Below, piece after piece: positions 27,656 through 48,599 of a DNA stretch of 64,000 bases (position 1 is the first letter of the stretch; the number at the start of each line of letters is the position of its first letter). The DNA is from Cololabis saira (lineage: Eukaryota > Chordata > Actinopteri > Beloniformes > Belonidae). The stretch covers positions 15,729,517 to 15,793,516 of the forward strand of contig NC_084587.1 of the NCBI RefSeq assembly GCF_033807715.1. The letters run 5' to 3'. The position numbers and the translations under genes were made by a program. The notes below the pieces were generated by a model, which saw only the letters and a program-made list of their open reading frames with translations, did not search any database and was not told the DNA's origin.

Positions 27656-30165
27656 GTAACAGTCAAATTGCATATTCAGTGTGGTTTTAGTTGTGTGGTA
27701 CAGTAAGACCTTTATATTGTAATCTTCAAACCATGCAGTGAATGCAACAAAAACAACTAATGTCAACTAAAAACTTGGCACTTTTTGAGATTCCTTCAGG
27801 AGATAACGACTAATCAACCTTTAGAAGGGAGTGTTGCTCCACATGAGCCAAATCTATGTGCAATGTTGTCCTTCTTAGAGGGGGGGGCTGTTCACCATGG
27901 GAGTTCACTGTGTGAGACCAAAAGAATAATTATTTCCGCCAACTTTCAACTATCAGTGATCATTTCACATGAAAATATAGCTGCAATCACACCTCAACTG
28001 TTTTTAACATATGATATCAGGACAGAGAGACAGGATGGAAATGCCTTGAATTCAAGTTAACATGTAGTCTTAATGAGCCGTCAGAAGATTAAACCAGAAA
28101 ATATAGTATACTAATATTGTAATATGTAATATTGTACACTAAATAACTATAAATATGGTGGCCATTTCAGATAATTCAGACATTTGTATGTCGACGAAAC
28201 TACAGAAATACAGAAAATAGGTTGAAAGAGGCAACATAGTTTTCCGGAAACAGAATATCTGTCGACTGAATAAAATTCACCAAGTGTTTGCAGGACTCCA
28301 CAATATGATGCAATATATCTGTTGTGCACTGCAGAACAGTGGGTGGTGTGCAAAATAAAACAGGCAAAGGTATGTCTCTGAGTAGTTGTAGGATTGCAGG
28401 GGGCCAACTCAATTGGAATAAGTGGATAGCGATGGCAGAGAGAGAGGAAAAACAGACGGGAGGGCTTGTTGGATCGAGGGGGGGGGGGCATTAATCAGTG
28501 GCAGGTGGGATAATTAGAGGAGGGAGAGCATTTAGAGGACGCTGACACTGCAGCTTATCGGGGCATAACTGGCCTTCAGCTCTTCATATTCCAGCACAAG
28601 GGAGCTTTTAGCATGCATCTGGCGAACTGACAGAGTGAGAGACAAAATTAAATTGTCCAGTGACCGAAGAGCATTTAGTACATGTCAGAAGAGAGCCAGG
28701 AGATCGGAGATAAACTTTTAATCATATTCTAATGGATTACATAAATTAAACCGCTCTTACTTACTAACAGAAGTCTTTGAACTGAAATGTCAAATCAACC
28801 TTCCAGCTTTCTTCCAAAATATTCAGGTCATTTAGTCAAACTCTGTAATGAAGGTAATGGGATAAAAATGTTCTCATGCACGACAAATGTGTTTGGTTTT
28901 AAAATTGGAAGTCAAATTTGATTGTCATTACACGAGCTGTGGCGCAAGATATGACAAGAATGGTCAGCCATCGGAGCAGCCTGGTAGCTGAACACAGACG
29001 ATAATGTTCATGAGTCTTGTTTCAGTTGCAGGCTGGACCTGGACCGCGTGTCCATCTGCTCCTCAGTTTCCCCTCATTGCCTCTAACAATCTATTAAAAG
29101 TGAATAAAATTAACAGTCAGTTGTAAAAATGTTAGACAATTTAATAACTGGAGGGAGTAAGAAATGTTGTGTGAAGAGTTCTTCAGGGTCTATATACTTT
29201 AACGAACTCTGTAAACATCAAGGTCACAGTACCACATACACACAAACAGACCCATAAATTGCTCAATAACAGAAACTGCAGAACAAATCACTGAGTGTGG
29301 ATTGTCTTTAAAAACATCATGCTCTGAAATTGGCCATATTTGCACCAAAATTAATATATTTATATTGCTTATTTAAATGCACGTACTTCTGATGGAGAGT
29401 AGTAGCCACCTTCTTTCCAAAGAAAAGCCTGTAAACTATAACATGAAGGTATTACGTTACCCTTCAGGCTGCAGACTGTGTTTGGACCACAGCTCCTGAT
29501 GCACATGACTTTATTATAAAAACAGAGATGAGTCCACTCAACTGGACCAAAAGATGGCTGCCCGCTATCTCGTAAACAATCTCTTTTCTTTTTATCAGGA
29601 AGTTCTTGTTGTCAGTTTCAAGGCCTTTAGCCAAGATGCTAACAAGTGTCTGTGAAAAGAGGTGAGAACACTAGCATTCATGAATATCCGAATTTGGTAC
29701 ATACACCAAAATGGTGTGGTCTCCGTTTGGAATTGGAGCTGAAAGGTAGTGCTGACAATGATTAAGCCATTTGACACAGGACTGAATGCCAACTGAACAC
29801 TTTCTCGCTGCATTTTAAAGCCAGATGTTAATAGCTATACAGTTTCTTATGATTTATTTTAATGCCTCACCAATCCTATTCACTTAATTTGGGTTTACAG
29901 GGTTTACAGGCTACTGTTTTCTAACCAGGAAGTTAGAACACAGCCTAACTTCTCGTCCTCACCACCACACATGGTTAGGGTTTGGGTTCCAAGCCTCCTT
30001 GGCCCTGACCTGCCCGGAGAGGTGACATCTGGGTGGTCCTGGGTCTCCCCACTGTCCCCTCTCTCAGCCGCTGTGGGTGGGGGGTGTCTGTCCTTCTGTA
30101 CTTCACTGTTGGTGACTTTAGCTCTCTTTGACAGAATCTGTCTCAGGTCCCGATAAAGTTTGTTA
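27656..30165. other. Intergenic DNA without a recognised gene
   Basis: AT-rich sequence. A G-rich run lies at 28478-28488. Open frames such as 28147-28491 (minus) and 29971-30156 (plus) show no domain. Nothing else is supported. Confidence 0.4.
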
Positions 30166-30173
30166 GAATAGAC

Positions 30174-30641
30174 CAGGGGTCGGCAACCCGCGGCTCTAGA
30201 GCCGCATGTGGCTCTTTAGCGCCGCCCTAGTGACTCCCTGGAGCTTTTTCAAAAATGTTTGACCTTTTTTTTCTCCCATTTTTCCCTTTTTTTCTCCTTT
30301 TTTCTTCTTTTTTCCCTTTTTTTCTTTTTTAATCTGAACATTTCAACTTTGTTTCTTGAAATTTCGACTTTTTTCTTGAAAATTTTGACTTTTTTCTCAA
30401 CATTTCGACTTTTTTCTCAACATTTCGACTTTTTTCTCGATTTTTTACTTCAACATTAATCTCGACATTTCAAATGTTTTTCTCGACATTTCGACTTTTT
30501 TCTCAACATTTCGCCTTTCGCCATTTGCCTTCATTCTAAGGCTTATACAAGACTTTTCATTTTTTGCGGCTCCAGACATATTTGTTTTTTGTGTTTTTGG
30601 TCCAATATGGCTCTTTCAACATTTTGGGTTGCCGACCCCTG
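30174..30641. mobile_element. Non-autonomous hAT element (CAGGGGTCGGCAACC ends) with foreign-looking tandem core
   Basis: It starts CAGGGGTCGGCAACCCGCGG and ends GGGTTGCCGACCCCTG, with flanks GAATAGAC (30166-30173) and GATTAGAC (30642-30649), an 8-bp duplication with one mismatch. The interior 30340-30510 consists of TTTTTTCTC(G/A)ACATTTCGAC units of about 20 bp, including cttcaacattaatctcgac, which also occurs in the element at 4888-5430. No transposase is encoded. Confidence 0.85.
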
Positions 30642-30649
30642 GATTAGAC

Positions 30650-33600
30650 TGTCAAGACGACTGGGGAAGGAAACATTCACCCTCACACTCTCAAATTTGC
30701 ATGAGAAAATGTGCATGCTGCAAAATTTAATTGCATATAAAAAAAGAGGGTTTATTTTGCAAACAACGCAAACAAACAAAACAAAACAAAAAAACCTGTT
30801 TCTTATGACCGATGTAAAAAAAAAAAAAAAAAAAGAGTAAGGATCCTTTTATTGGAATAAGAAGTGGCCAAATTATGCTTGTCTATGTTTTCTAATTTAT
30901 CTGTCGTATTATTATAATGGCTTGTGTATATTTTGGCATCCCCATGCACACAATTCCTTAAATGATTCTCGGGATGCTAAGAACACTTCTTGTGAGTTTT
31001 TTCCTAACATTCATAGATCTAGTTTTCTTCACCTCTGCAGTGTCTGATATGTTACATGAATGGCACAGAGGCAAAATGCTTAACACTGTGTCACCCCCCA
31101 CCCCCAATGCTGTTAAACATCTGCTCTGCTTTTGGAGGTAGTAACACGTGTTTTGGAGGCGAAATGAGTGATGTGTGAACTGGCATTGCAGAATGATGTA
31201 ACAGTGGAGCAAAGATGTAAACTACACTGAGACGATGAAGTCAGTGTTTCACAGGGATGCTGCGATATGGCCTGGTTGGCAGTCTAATAGCAGCGTTCAG
31301 GCTGATTGTTAAAATGCCTATAGTGAACTGACAAGTGTCACTGGGTTCTTAACCTCAGTGGAAAGAGATGTAGAGACTAGTTGTACTAGGAACTTTGTCA
31401 CTCGTCTTGGGACTCTAGCTACTGGGCAAACCCTGTTGCTTAGCAACCTGGAGGAGCCACCACCAATTGTAGCTGGGCCATCACCATTGTCCTGCTGAAG
31501 TTGGATAGCATCTCCCGTCTCTGTGGTAACACCCAAACGCCAGCAGCAATCAGGAAACTGAAGCCAACAGTATTGCATGCTTCCCACAGGAACAACCAGT
31601 TACACTCTTTAATTCATTATTTACTTTATGTTTTTTTCTGTATTCAGAGCAGTGGGAATAAAGTAATCAGGTGCTGACTGTGGACCATGAAGTAGAGGAA
31701 AGGGAGCATCCTCACAACTGCAGAATGCTGTGGTGCTTTGTGAAACTACCCACTGGGGAGGGAATACTGCACCTTTGTGGAATCACCGTGAATGAGCGGC
31801 TGGAGAATGGAGGCAGAATGGAGAAGGGAAATCCACTCCCTCTTTATACTGCAATATATGTGTACCAGTGTCTTATTCCACCACGTATGATGCAATTTCC
31901 TTGTATGCTCATAGTTTCCACCCAGTGCACACCCACCTCCCCAATCCATCGCACTTTACGTTTATATCATTGATTGGTAAAAATGTAAACCTTTGTGGCG
32001 GCCTGAGATCCAACAGACCATGGAAAACAGTTACGGTCAAGATTATCTCATGTTTGTTTTTGTCTGCATCAGTGCATCACTGTGTCTTCTTCCTAGCACG
32101 ATACTGCCATCATCATGAATAGTACTAATGAGTTGGATATCAAGTGCCTTGCTTGCTTCCTCAACATATTCTGCTGAATTGACATGTTGACTACCTGATC
32201 TTATGAAGCAAATCTTGCCATTTTGATCACAATTATCACAATGATTTTGTGACAATTTATTGTTTCGTTTTTTTGCCTCAAACATGATAATAACTTGAAA
32301 TAAATTAAAATAACAAAGATAATGAAAACCCTGGGGGCTGTAAGTAACAACCTTTAACTGAATCAGATTTTCTTATAGTTTGCTTATGATTGGATTGACT
32401 TTTAATACAAATACAGTAACATAACGCTTCTTTTGAACTGATCTTAAAGACGAAAACCTAATGCTAGAATATATAGAAACCTGTGCTTATCAGTGTATGA
32501 GCGCCTGTTTATGGTAGATGAAGCTTTGCAGTAATTTCAGAATCTGTTTCAAACAATTATTTGCATTTATCGCCGTCACCAAGATACACTAATTGACAAA
32601 ACTGACAAATTAAGGTAAATTTTTCTACTTGAACATATCTTGATCATGGCCAGAAACAACAGATCCAGCTTTGAGTTGAAATCAACAATGAAGTAATTTA
32701 AAAAAAGAAATACATAAAATACAACACTTTAACAATGAAATGGACATGTGACCAACTTATCTCGAAAATGAAGTGGAAATCTAAATCATAAATCTGAAAA
32801 AGGCTAAAAATATTTTGAGATCTGTAATTTTATTAATGAATTCAAACTCTGGTCTTCATAATTCACAGTGTGATGCGTCCATTTATCATGCTTTTTTTAT
32901 TGAGGCTTTTTTATAAAAATGTTTTATTGTGTTTGCATTGTTTTTTACGGTAGGACTTTTATGGGATGTTTTACTGCCAACTCTGTAAGTCGGTTGTTTC
33001 ACTGAGAGCAATAAAAGCTGATGGTGTGAATTGTGACCAATAAAGTATATTCTAAAGTTTAAAGGGTGGAAGTTACCACAAATCACCACTTACTTTTAAG
33101 TTTTAGAAATTTTGCGGATTTGTATTTACGGCATATGAAAATACTGATATCCAGCTTTGATTTGATTTTTTTTTTCACCCTTTTCACCCGCCTTAAAGAG
33201 CAAACATTGTAGGTCTCGGAGCACAACCACTCATTTGCTCAGAGGTAAGCTTGCGAAAGGTGCATTGAGAGCATATTGATTTTTTTTCCTCATGTTAAAA
33301 AGCTTTTATTGATATGGCATTTTCTCACAGGAAAGGTTATGGCTGAGGAGAGAGAAAAGGGAAGGAGGAGGTAAAACATTAAAAGCCCCATCGCTTTTGT
33401 GGCTCAGAGGTTTCTACAGGTTCATCCCATTTAAGGTCACTTTGGTGGTCGTGTCATCTGTTGGAAGGGCAAATTACACCCTCACACAATAGGCATAGAA
33501 AACATGACTAAAAGCCTTTGAACTACAGTCATACAGTCACATCAAGTCTATTTCATTGTGACCAAAATAACAAAGAAATGAAGGGAAGATTTAAGGACAT

Positions 33601-36600
33601 TCTGTAATGAGAGTATGTTATAAAACTGTGATTCAAACAGACAAATTAGAGCAGCAGGAAGATAAGACTGGACCTCTTCATCACCTTTAAAGCATCCCTC
33701 ATAATGATAATCTCTTTGTGAAACATCGTAATTTCTACATAAAAAGACATAAAGATTCATGGTGCTCTCTCTGGAGAACCAGACAACGCCTTAGTGCTGA
33801 CACAGCACTAAATCACAGCGCTCTCATCCCCGTCCTCCGACTCCCCCTCCTCCTGCTCTGTGTTTAATGGAAAAACATGCTCATACTCAATTTACCATCG
33901 TTTCTCCCTCTTTTGTGTCTCCTTTAACTCGTTTGTCGCGTTAAAGGAGAGATAAGGGAGTTAAGAAAAAAATACCTTCCTCCACTCAATACCCTGTCAC
34001 ATCAATGCAGACATGCATAGTTTTAAATGGGGTATATTGTGGAGAAAGAGAGAAAAAAAACCTTGGATTTTCATCTTTTTTCCAATGAATACTTGTAGAC
34101 TTGAAATAAAAAAAACTTAATGCATATTAACATGTGAAACCAAGCTGATGAGATGAAAAAGGCAAAATAAACATAGGGATTACTGCATTTTTTTTCTTTT
34201 CTTTTGGTCTTTACATGGCAATGAATCCATATTTGCAAATGCATTTCACTCTAAAATGTTAAATTTTTAGTTGTGCAAGAACATAGGAAGGGAGGTCACA
34301 CAAGTAACCAGATGTTTAAGTCTGGCCCACAGCACGACAGTGCAGGCAAAATGATCGTGTTTTTTATTACCTCATTAACCGTAGACTTGTATTCACTTGT
34401 TTGTCCGCTGCAGAATCTAGTATGCATTTAGAAGCTGGGTAAGGTTATCTAGGGTTGTCTAATGTCCAGATTGTTCTAAAATTCATTTCAATAAACATAA
34501 AACTTTGCCTATGCATATTAAACAGCAACTCCTACCAAATAGTGTATGACCTAAAAAGCAATGATTTCAACTCTCATGGTGCAGAGGATGAAAGAGAATT
34601 TTTAAATCTCTGTAGCTATTGATGTCTTTGCCCATCTGAAAACATCATTGTGTCCATTCAAAGCAGATCCAGGTATTAGGTTCAGATATCACAGTGAGAA
34701 CATGATGGGGGAAGATCAAATGTCCTTCTTCTAAAGCGTGACATGCAACCAGAACCTGCACTGAGCCTGCAGGGTGTCACCTGTTCTATAAAATCTTCTC
34801 TTGTACCTTAATCCCTAATTTCAACACGCTGTTAGCTTCAATTTCCATGCTCTCCGCACTGGATTTCTCCACTAATTCAGCTCTGCTCAGAAAATAGCCT
34901 CCGTGCACCACTCTCTCCCTCTCTCTAGTGTGATGGGTTTTTTTTGTCCGAGACGACAGCGCAGACTGTCAAGCACCCAGCAGGATGTTCATAATGCTGA
35001 GAAAATATCTGAGTCTTAAAGAAAAGTTCAGTGGTTATGATTTGACTCTCGGTCTTTACGTATGCTTGCACATACTCAAAAACACTTCTTATGTGCCCGC
35101 AAGCCTTTGCACAGCTGTGTTCATCGTCAAAGCCTCAGTTAGACGTGACAGATGTGTGATGCTTTGCAACTGTGCAACAAGAGAGATCACTATGGAAAAA
35201 AGCATCCGTTTGATTTCATACAGAATTAAAACGGTCTCAAAGAGAGTATTGACTATAAACAAGACCGAAAGTGCAAAGTTCTGGCAGCGAGCTACACATC
35301 TTTCAAACTCCATTGCTGCTTCTAAAAGTTCAGGAAGAAACATTTAATTATTGATTTGTTATTCTGAAATTCGTGGTTGGCACCGCAGCCAACATCACAA
35401 AGTCAATAAATGAGAAAGATTTATTTTGGGGAGCTTTAATGAAATGTCAATATGTTCCAGTGAGTAGTTCAATAGGGCGACTTGGGAATAAGGCCACTAA
35501 TTTATTAAAACATACGACCTGGTTGAGCAGTGATATCTGCAAAACAAAAAAATTCACTGTGCGACAAAAAACTGGACTTAAAAGTCGAAGTCTTGTCAGA
35601 ATGGCTTCACTAACTGACTGCTGCTCTGAAATGTATATTTGGACATTTTGGCCATCACCTAAGTGTATTAAGGTTTGTTAGACATTACAAACAGGCATAA
35701 TGAGTGCAAAAAGAAAACAAAGAGGTAAACAGAACAGTGCATATTGCAGAGACGCCTCAGTGTGACATGCTGGCTTATGGATGAGGGGAACCATGTTCTG
35801 AGACTACTGGGATTTGTTGTGAATACTTTATACATTTCACATCATTGAGCTCATTTCCCCAATGTTTACTTCCTTGCCTCTGGACAATCAATCCTTTTTT
35901 AAACCAATTTAAAGCATTTGTCTGCTCAGTTTCTTTGAGCAGTTAGAGGAATATGAAGTGGTTGAAGGTTCATTTCCATAACATTCATTGCTCACAGTAT
36001 AGCAAAGCCATCCCATAATGCATCAGCTGTGTTGTCAGCATAACACTGAAACAATCCCATTGTTTTCTTATTGGGACATTTTCCTGTTCCATGTCATGCA
36101 CTCATGCTTGTCCACTTGTTTTCTGCCTACATTATCAACAATCCAATAAAACTCAACAGAGCAAGCTGCACCACAAGGAAACTAGCGTTTTCCTGCTTCT
36201 TGTTACCATGAGAGAGTGTTTCATCAATAAATCACAGTGGAAAGTGGACGTGTTGCAGTCAAGACAAAGTAAACTAAAAAGAAAGAAAACAAACAAGAAT
36301 GATTAGGTTCTGAGTGAAGTGTCTGAACACCAGCGTTGGAGACCTTCAGCATCGTCTCTTCTGGACATTCACCCATTCATCTGCAGTTAGCAGCACGAGG
36401 AAGTCTACTTTCCACTTTGGTGAGTTTATGAGCCTCAGCACAAACATTTCTTAAATCACACAAAGACAACAGAGACTCCATACCAATGGCCGTCCGCGAA
36501 GGTTTCATGGAGGCTTGAAGATCCTGGAGAGATTTCCTGCTGGTCCCCTGAAACATATGGAACATTAACGTTTTATCACCACAGCCAAGATGGATGTTGT

Positions 36601-37828
36601 GGAACTGTTGTGATTGTGAGTTTTTCCTCATGATATTTAAAAAATAATATGCAAGTAGAAATAAATGTTTCAAATCTTGGCTTGGTTTTTTTTCCAGGTC
36701 CTTGGCTTCCTACCATACTCCACAAAAATGTTGGAGTAAGCTTGTATAGACAATGGATGGATAGATAAATTAATACCCATTACAAGAAATAACTATCCTT
36801 TCTATTAAATCAAGGAATACAGGGGAAAATATTGTGTCTGTTGTTTGACAATACAGAAGTATAAAATTCATTTTCATGAAACAGTTCTCATTTTCTACTT
36901 TCCACATGTTTTTTTTGTGTAAATTATGCCAGAACTGCAGTTATTTCTTTAGTAAATAAATGTAACCTAACTCATGGAGTCGTTACTGTTGCCAGTGGCG
37001 ACTCGTGTGGTCTGGCAAACATAAAACGCATTTCAGTCACTCAGCCCAAATATCTGTCAGCACTTGAAGCAGACTCAATTGAACATAAAAGCCCAGAAAG
37101 TGATTTTTTTTCTTCTTAATTTTGGCTGCGTTTCCCTCCCCTCTTTAAGCTGCTGCCTGACCTATGATGAGAAACTGCTGTGGAGTGGAGATAAGCCTCC
37201 ACCTGCCAGCCACGCTCATCACTGTGTTTGTGTGTGTGTGCGTGTGGGCCCACATGTGTTCAGGCTCGCCGAGATAAGTGGCTCTCAGGTACCCAACCAT
37301 AAAATCTGAGCTACACCAAACACCCAGGAGAGATCCAATAAGCCTGTACAAAGGAAAATAAAAACAAGTTCCATTCAGAAGAAAATGAAAGTTAAAAAGA
37401 ATAGTTGTCTCTTCTCCAGCAGCAGGCATTTTCTCACAACTAATAGAAAACGTCCCAATTCTTCAAATAAATGTAAATGTGATGCAGCATCTCATAATTA
37501 TGGTTATGAGATTACAGCAGGATTGCTTTGTGATTATCAAGAGTTCATCTCTTCATTTTAAAAGCAACTGAAACATCTGGCAGATTAAATTTTTTGCTTT
37601 AGTACCGGTAGTTTAAAAGGAAAAGGATTCCTTGCATCTTTTCTTTTTGCCTTTGTTTCTCATAAAAGTATTAAGACCATTGGCCCGTCTTTTAGCTGGC
37701 ACAGATGAAGCACGTAACACATCAGACATTTACGTAACATTGGAATTAATTCATGGTAAAAGTTTACTTGATCCTTTTATTGGACAGAACGATTAGAATA
37801 ATTAGAAAAACAACCCCAAAAAACATTG
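30650..37828. other. Long intergenic stretch without a recognised gene
   Basis: AT-rich DNA with an A-rich run at 30817-30834 and a short LINE-like tail near 36750 (gacaatggatggatag). Open frames at 31318-31587 (minus) and 34985-35347 (plus) have no domain or bounded splice signals that I could recognise. Regulatory elements for klhl5 or tmem156 may be here but cannot be seen without comparison. Confidence 0.4.
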
Positions 37829-37832
37829 TTAA

Positions 37833-38172
37833 AGGAGCTTGAGGCTCCTTTTAAGAAATGAGACTCTCTAGCGCCACCCTTCACCATGACGGCCGTTGGG
37901 GGTACTGCAGCCAACAGTGAAGCCGGCACGGGAGAACGGGGAGAACGCACATGCAGCGTCATGTGACGTCACATCCGCAGCCCAGTGCGGGAAATTCGGG
38001 ACCGAATTGCAGCACATTTTGCAGCACACAGCCTGTTCAAGGCAAAGGAGAGATACACTAGAGGGCTCATTCTTTTGGGTTTGGAACGCTTCATCTGACA
38101 TTATTACTAGAAAACTTAAAATGTATACAGATTTTTTTCATAAATCCTGCCACAATCCGGCCTCAAGCTCCT
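37833..38172. mobile_element. TTAA-type non-autonomous transposon
   Basis: The element is 340 bp, with perfect 12-bp terminal inverted repeats AGGAGCTTGAGG and CCTCAAGCTCCT, and TTAA on both sides (37829-37832 and 38173-38176). TTAA targeting points to the piggyBac or Kolobok superfamilies. The interior is GC-richer than its surroundings and holds TGACGTCA, a consensus cAMP-response element palindrome, at about 37965-37972. There is no transposase frame. Confidence 0.8.
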
Positions 38173-38789
38173 TTAATGTCTTTCTTTTTGACAACACAGA
38201 CTGGACTACTGAGCAACTTAAAACATCAGGCAACAGACACCTTTAAACATTAATAAAGAACATAGAGTTGATTGGCATTCAGATCGATTCCTGTCTCCAT
38301 CAGCCATCAACGTGTGCTGGGGCAGGACACGCAGTCCAACGCTCAGAAAGAAATCAATAAATGAAACAGCTACGATGCCAGGGCTCTTCAAGTCCAATCC
38401 ATGTTGGACAGTGTCCCGCATTTAGACTTCTTTTTGCATCAACACACCTGATTCAAATGAGTGGATCTGTTAATGGCACAGTTATTTGTATCAGGATGAG
38501 TTGAAGAAGGGAAACATCTAAAACCGTGCAGGGCAACAGCCTTCAAAGATCAGACTAGAAGAGCCCTGCACTAAGGGGTCATGAGCAGAGATAAGGGGTC
38601 ACAAAAGCCATTAAAACCAACATGATGATCCACTGTGGCACATCTCAGTGACAGTTAGTCGATTTAGTATAGAAGTAAAATATTTGTAGGAAAAAAACAT
38701 GTGTAAGATCTGGAAGAAGGCGCCGAATTTGCATGATTAGAAATGACACGGGTCGCCACACAACAAGAAGGTGCCCTTTCCTGCATCAC

Positions 38790-38998
38790 GTTTGCATGTT
38801 CTCCCAGTGCCGCTGTGGGTTCGGTTGCTAAGACAACTGGAGACTTTGAATTGAATACATGAATGTGAGCGTGCTCTTGCCTTTGTATGGCCCCGTGATG
38901 AACATCTGAACAGGGTGTGCCCTTTGTCTCGCTGGGTAACCGCTGGGATAGGCTGCAGATCACCACTGTCCCGAACAACAATAAAGAAAATGGATCAT
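38790..38998 (+). mobile_element. L2-type retroposon tail
   Basis: gtttgcatgttctcccagtg at the start and gctgggataggctgcagatc near the end, followed by aataaagaaaatgg, match the conserved 3' region of fish L2 LINEs and their SINEs. The copy is short, 5'-truncated and diverged, with no protein. Confidence 0.65.
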
Positions 38999-39244
38999 TT
39001 GAGCAAAACTCGTCAACCACGAAAGTTCTATTATATGATGTAGAAGCTGCTAGAGAGTCATGGTTCTTGGGAAAGTGAGTCTTGCATCACTTTATGGGAG
39101 TCATATGATGCTGTTCATGACATGGTTAAGCTTGTATTCATGAAGTAAAAGTGAAGAGTTTTGTAACTGCTGTGGTTTGAAGGAATAATGAAGAAGCAGG
39201 AAGACCGTTGAATTTTTCTGCATAAACTCAAAGCACCTGCAGAC

Positions 39245-39621
39245 TGCTGGAGTAAAGAGGTTTGCACAGTGCAGGTGGTGGGAGATAGGAGGATGATGGC
39301 TAAGCTGTCATCCATGATGGAGAAGGACTCCCACCCCATGAAGGACACCTTCAGAGCGCTGGAGAGCTCTTTCAGCGACAGGCTCCTTCACCCTAGGTGT
39401 GTGAAGGAGCGCTACAGAAGGTCCTTCCTCCCTGCAGCTGTGAGACTACACAACCAGCACTGCTCCCAGTAGACCACATACAACCTGACAATAAATGTAC
39501 ATACTGGAAATAATGTGCAATATCTTTCACTCACTGCAACGTGCAATTATGTAAATATCCATCTGTAAATATCCGTCTGTTATCTTTTTCATATACTAGT
39601 ATTTCTTATTATTTATCTTTC

Positions 39622-39662
<41 letters not shown>

Positions 39663-39832
39663 GTATACCAGTTACTGTTTATAGTGTTTATAGTGTGTTA
39701 TTATTATTACTGTGTTATTACTTTTTCTATTGTTGCCTCTTGTTTTTGCACTATCCCCCTTTGCTGCTGTAAACTGCAAATTTCCCCTCTGTGGGACTAT
39801 TAAAGGTTTATCTTATCTTATCTTATCTTTAA
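39245..39832 (+). mobile_element. 3' end of a non-LTR retrotransposon with TCTTA tail
   Basis: The frame 39269-39472 ends in a stop after SFSDRLLHPRCVKERYRRSF and LPAAVRLHNQH, a pattern I recognise from the C-terminus of fish non-LTR reverse transcriptases. An AT-rich 3' region follows with a (TTA)n tract at about 39620-39662, then tgtgggactattaaaggttt and TCTTA units to about 39830. It is 5'-truncated; the clade is not certain. Confidence 0.7.
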
Positions 39833-40380
39833 CAGGAATATCCCAAAGCTGGTTGTGGAGTTGATACAACATGTTCTTGTTCTGTCTTCAGCCTAACTGA
39901 AAATGAGTTGGTAATCCACTGAACTCCACTGATTCAGCATTTACAACTGGTCAGAAACACAGCCACAAGTCCGCCGCAGACTTGTTGATGCAACCAGAAG
40001 TGACTGCTCAAGGTGCAATTTTGAATTGGTGTCTGTCACATTCTATTTAACTCAGAAAACCTGCAATAAGTTAAAACACAGAGTATTTGTTTAAAAAAAA
40101 AAAAAATCAGTCTGCTCCAAGAACAGAAAAGTTTAATGAGAACAATTTTGCCTTGTCATCTATATCCAACAAGAAAACTTGCACACGTCCAACCTTACAT
40201 CCATCTCATTAATAAAACTCACTGTGGACCTAAACTCAGCCAAGAAGATCACTGTCACCCCCTGCTCTCGCACACATCCAAAACAAAGCAGACAAACACT
40301 TCTCATACTTACGTTGAGCTGATAGAAACTCGTTCTCGTCCTCGCTGCTCTCGGTTTCTCACCCTTTCTGAGAAAATGAC

Positions 40381-40400
40381 AGGAAGTCGTAATAGGAAGT
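40381..40400 (+). promoter_or_regulatory. Pair of ETS-type motifs upstream of tmem156
   Basis: AGGAAGT occurs twice 13 bp apart (40381-40387 and 40394-40400), about 135-150 bp upstream of the predicted tmem156 transcription start. AGGAAGT is the core of ETS-family sites. Whether it is bound cannot be told from sequence; the motif is short and could occur by chance. Confidence 0.3.
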
Positions 40401-40532
40401 GAAGTTGCCATATAATGTACATGTGTTCTTTCCTCTGAGCCGAATCGTAAGAGCTCCTTGAAAGTGCACGAGAAGGAAAATGGTGTGGACGCAGACGCCA
40501 CACATATGTTTGTGTCTCAAGAGTGGAGGCGA

Positions 40533-40539
40533 TATATAA
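40533..40539 (+). promoter_or_regulatory. TATA box of tmem156
   Basis: TATATAA lies 50 bases upstream of the tmem156 start codon in a GC-rich local context. Transcription would start about 25-30 bp downstream, near 40563, leaving a short leader of about 26 nt before ATG. Confidence 0.6.
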
Positions 40540-40588
40540 CGGGCCGCATGTCATCCTGAACAACCGTATGTGATCTTACTGTACAGCC

Positions 40589-48394
<7,806 letters not shown>

Positions 48395-48557
48395 ACATGG
48401 TTTTAAAATACACCAAAGGCCTTCACATGGCTGCACGTATTCTTCCTGCAAAGCAGAAATGACATAATTACTTTATTTTCAACATTTCATCTTAAAGGAC
48501 TCTTCAGGGAATTTATTTAAAAGCAGTTTTGTGTTACAAACAAACTGTCCAAAATGA

Positions 48558-48563
48558 AATAAA
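48558..48563 (+). terminator. Polyadenylation signal of tmem156
   Basis: AATAAA about 165 bp after the stop codon, followed 25-40 bp later by a GT-rich stretch (gatgtgttgtgagatg). Confidence 0.7.
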
Positions 48564-48599
48564 GTTATTGACTATAATCATATTCTGATGTGTTGTGAG

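Noticed and set aside
31318..31587. 89-codon minus-strand frame
   Set aside because: Some resemblance to repeat-derived sequence, but I could identify neither termini nor a protein family.
34985..35347. 120-codon plus-strand frame
   Set aside because: No recognisable domain, overlapping minus-strand frame of similar quality, and no conserved features; chance frame is more likely.
40321..40372. Interferon-response-like TTTC repeats upstream of tmem156
   Set aside because: The spacing between the TTTC cores does not fit the ISRE consensus.
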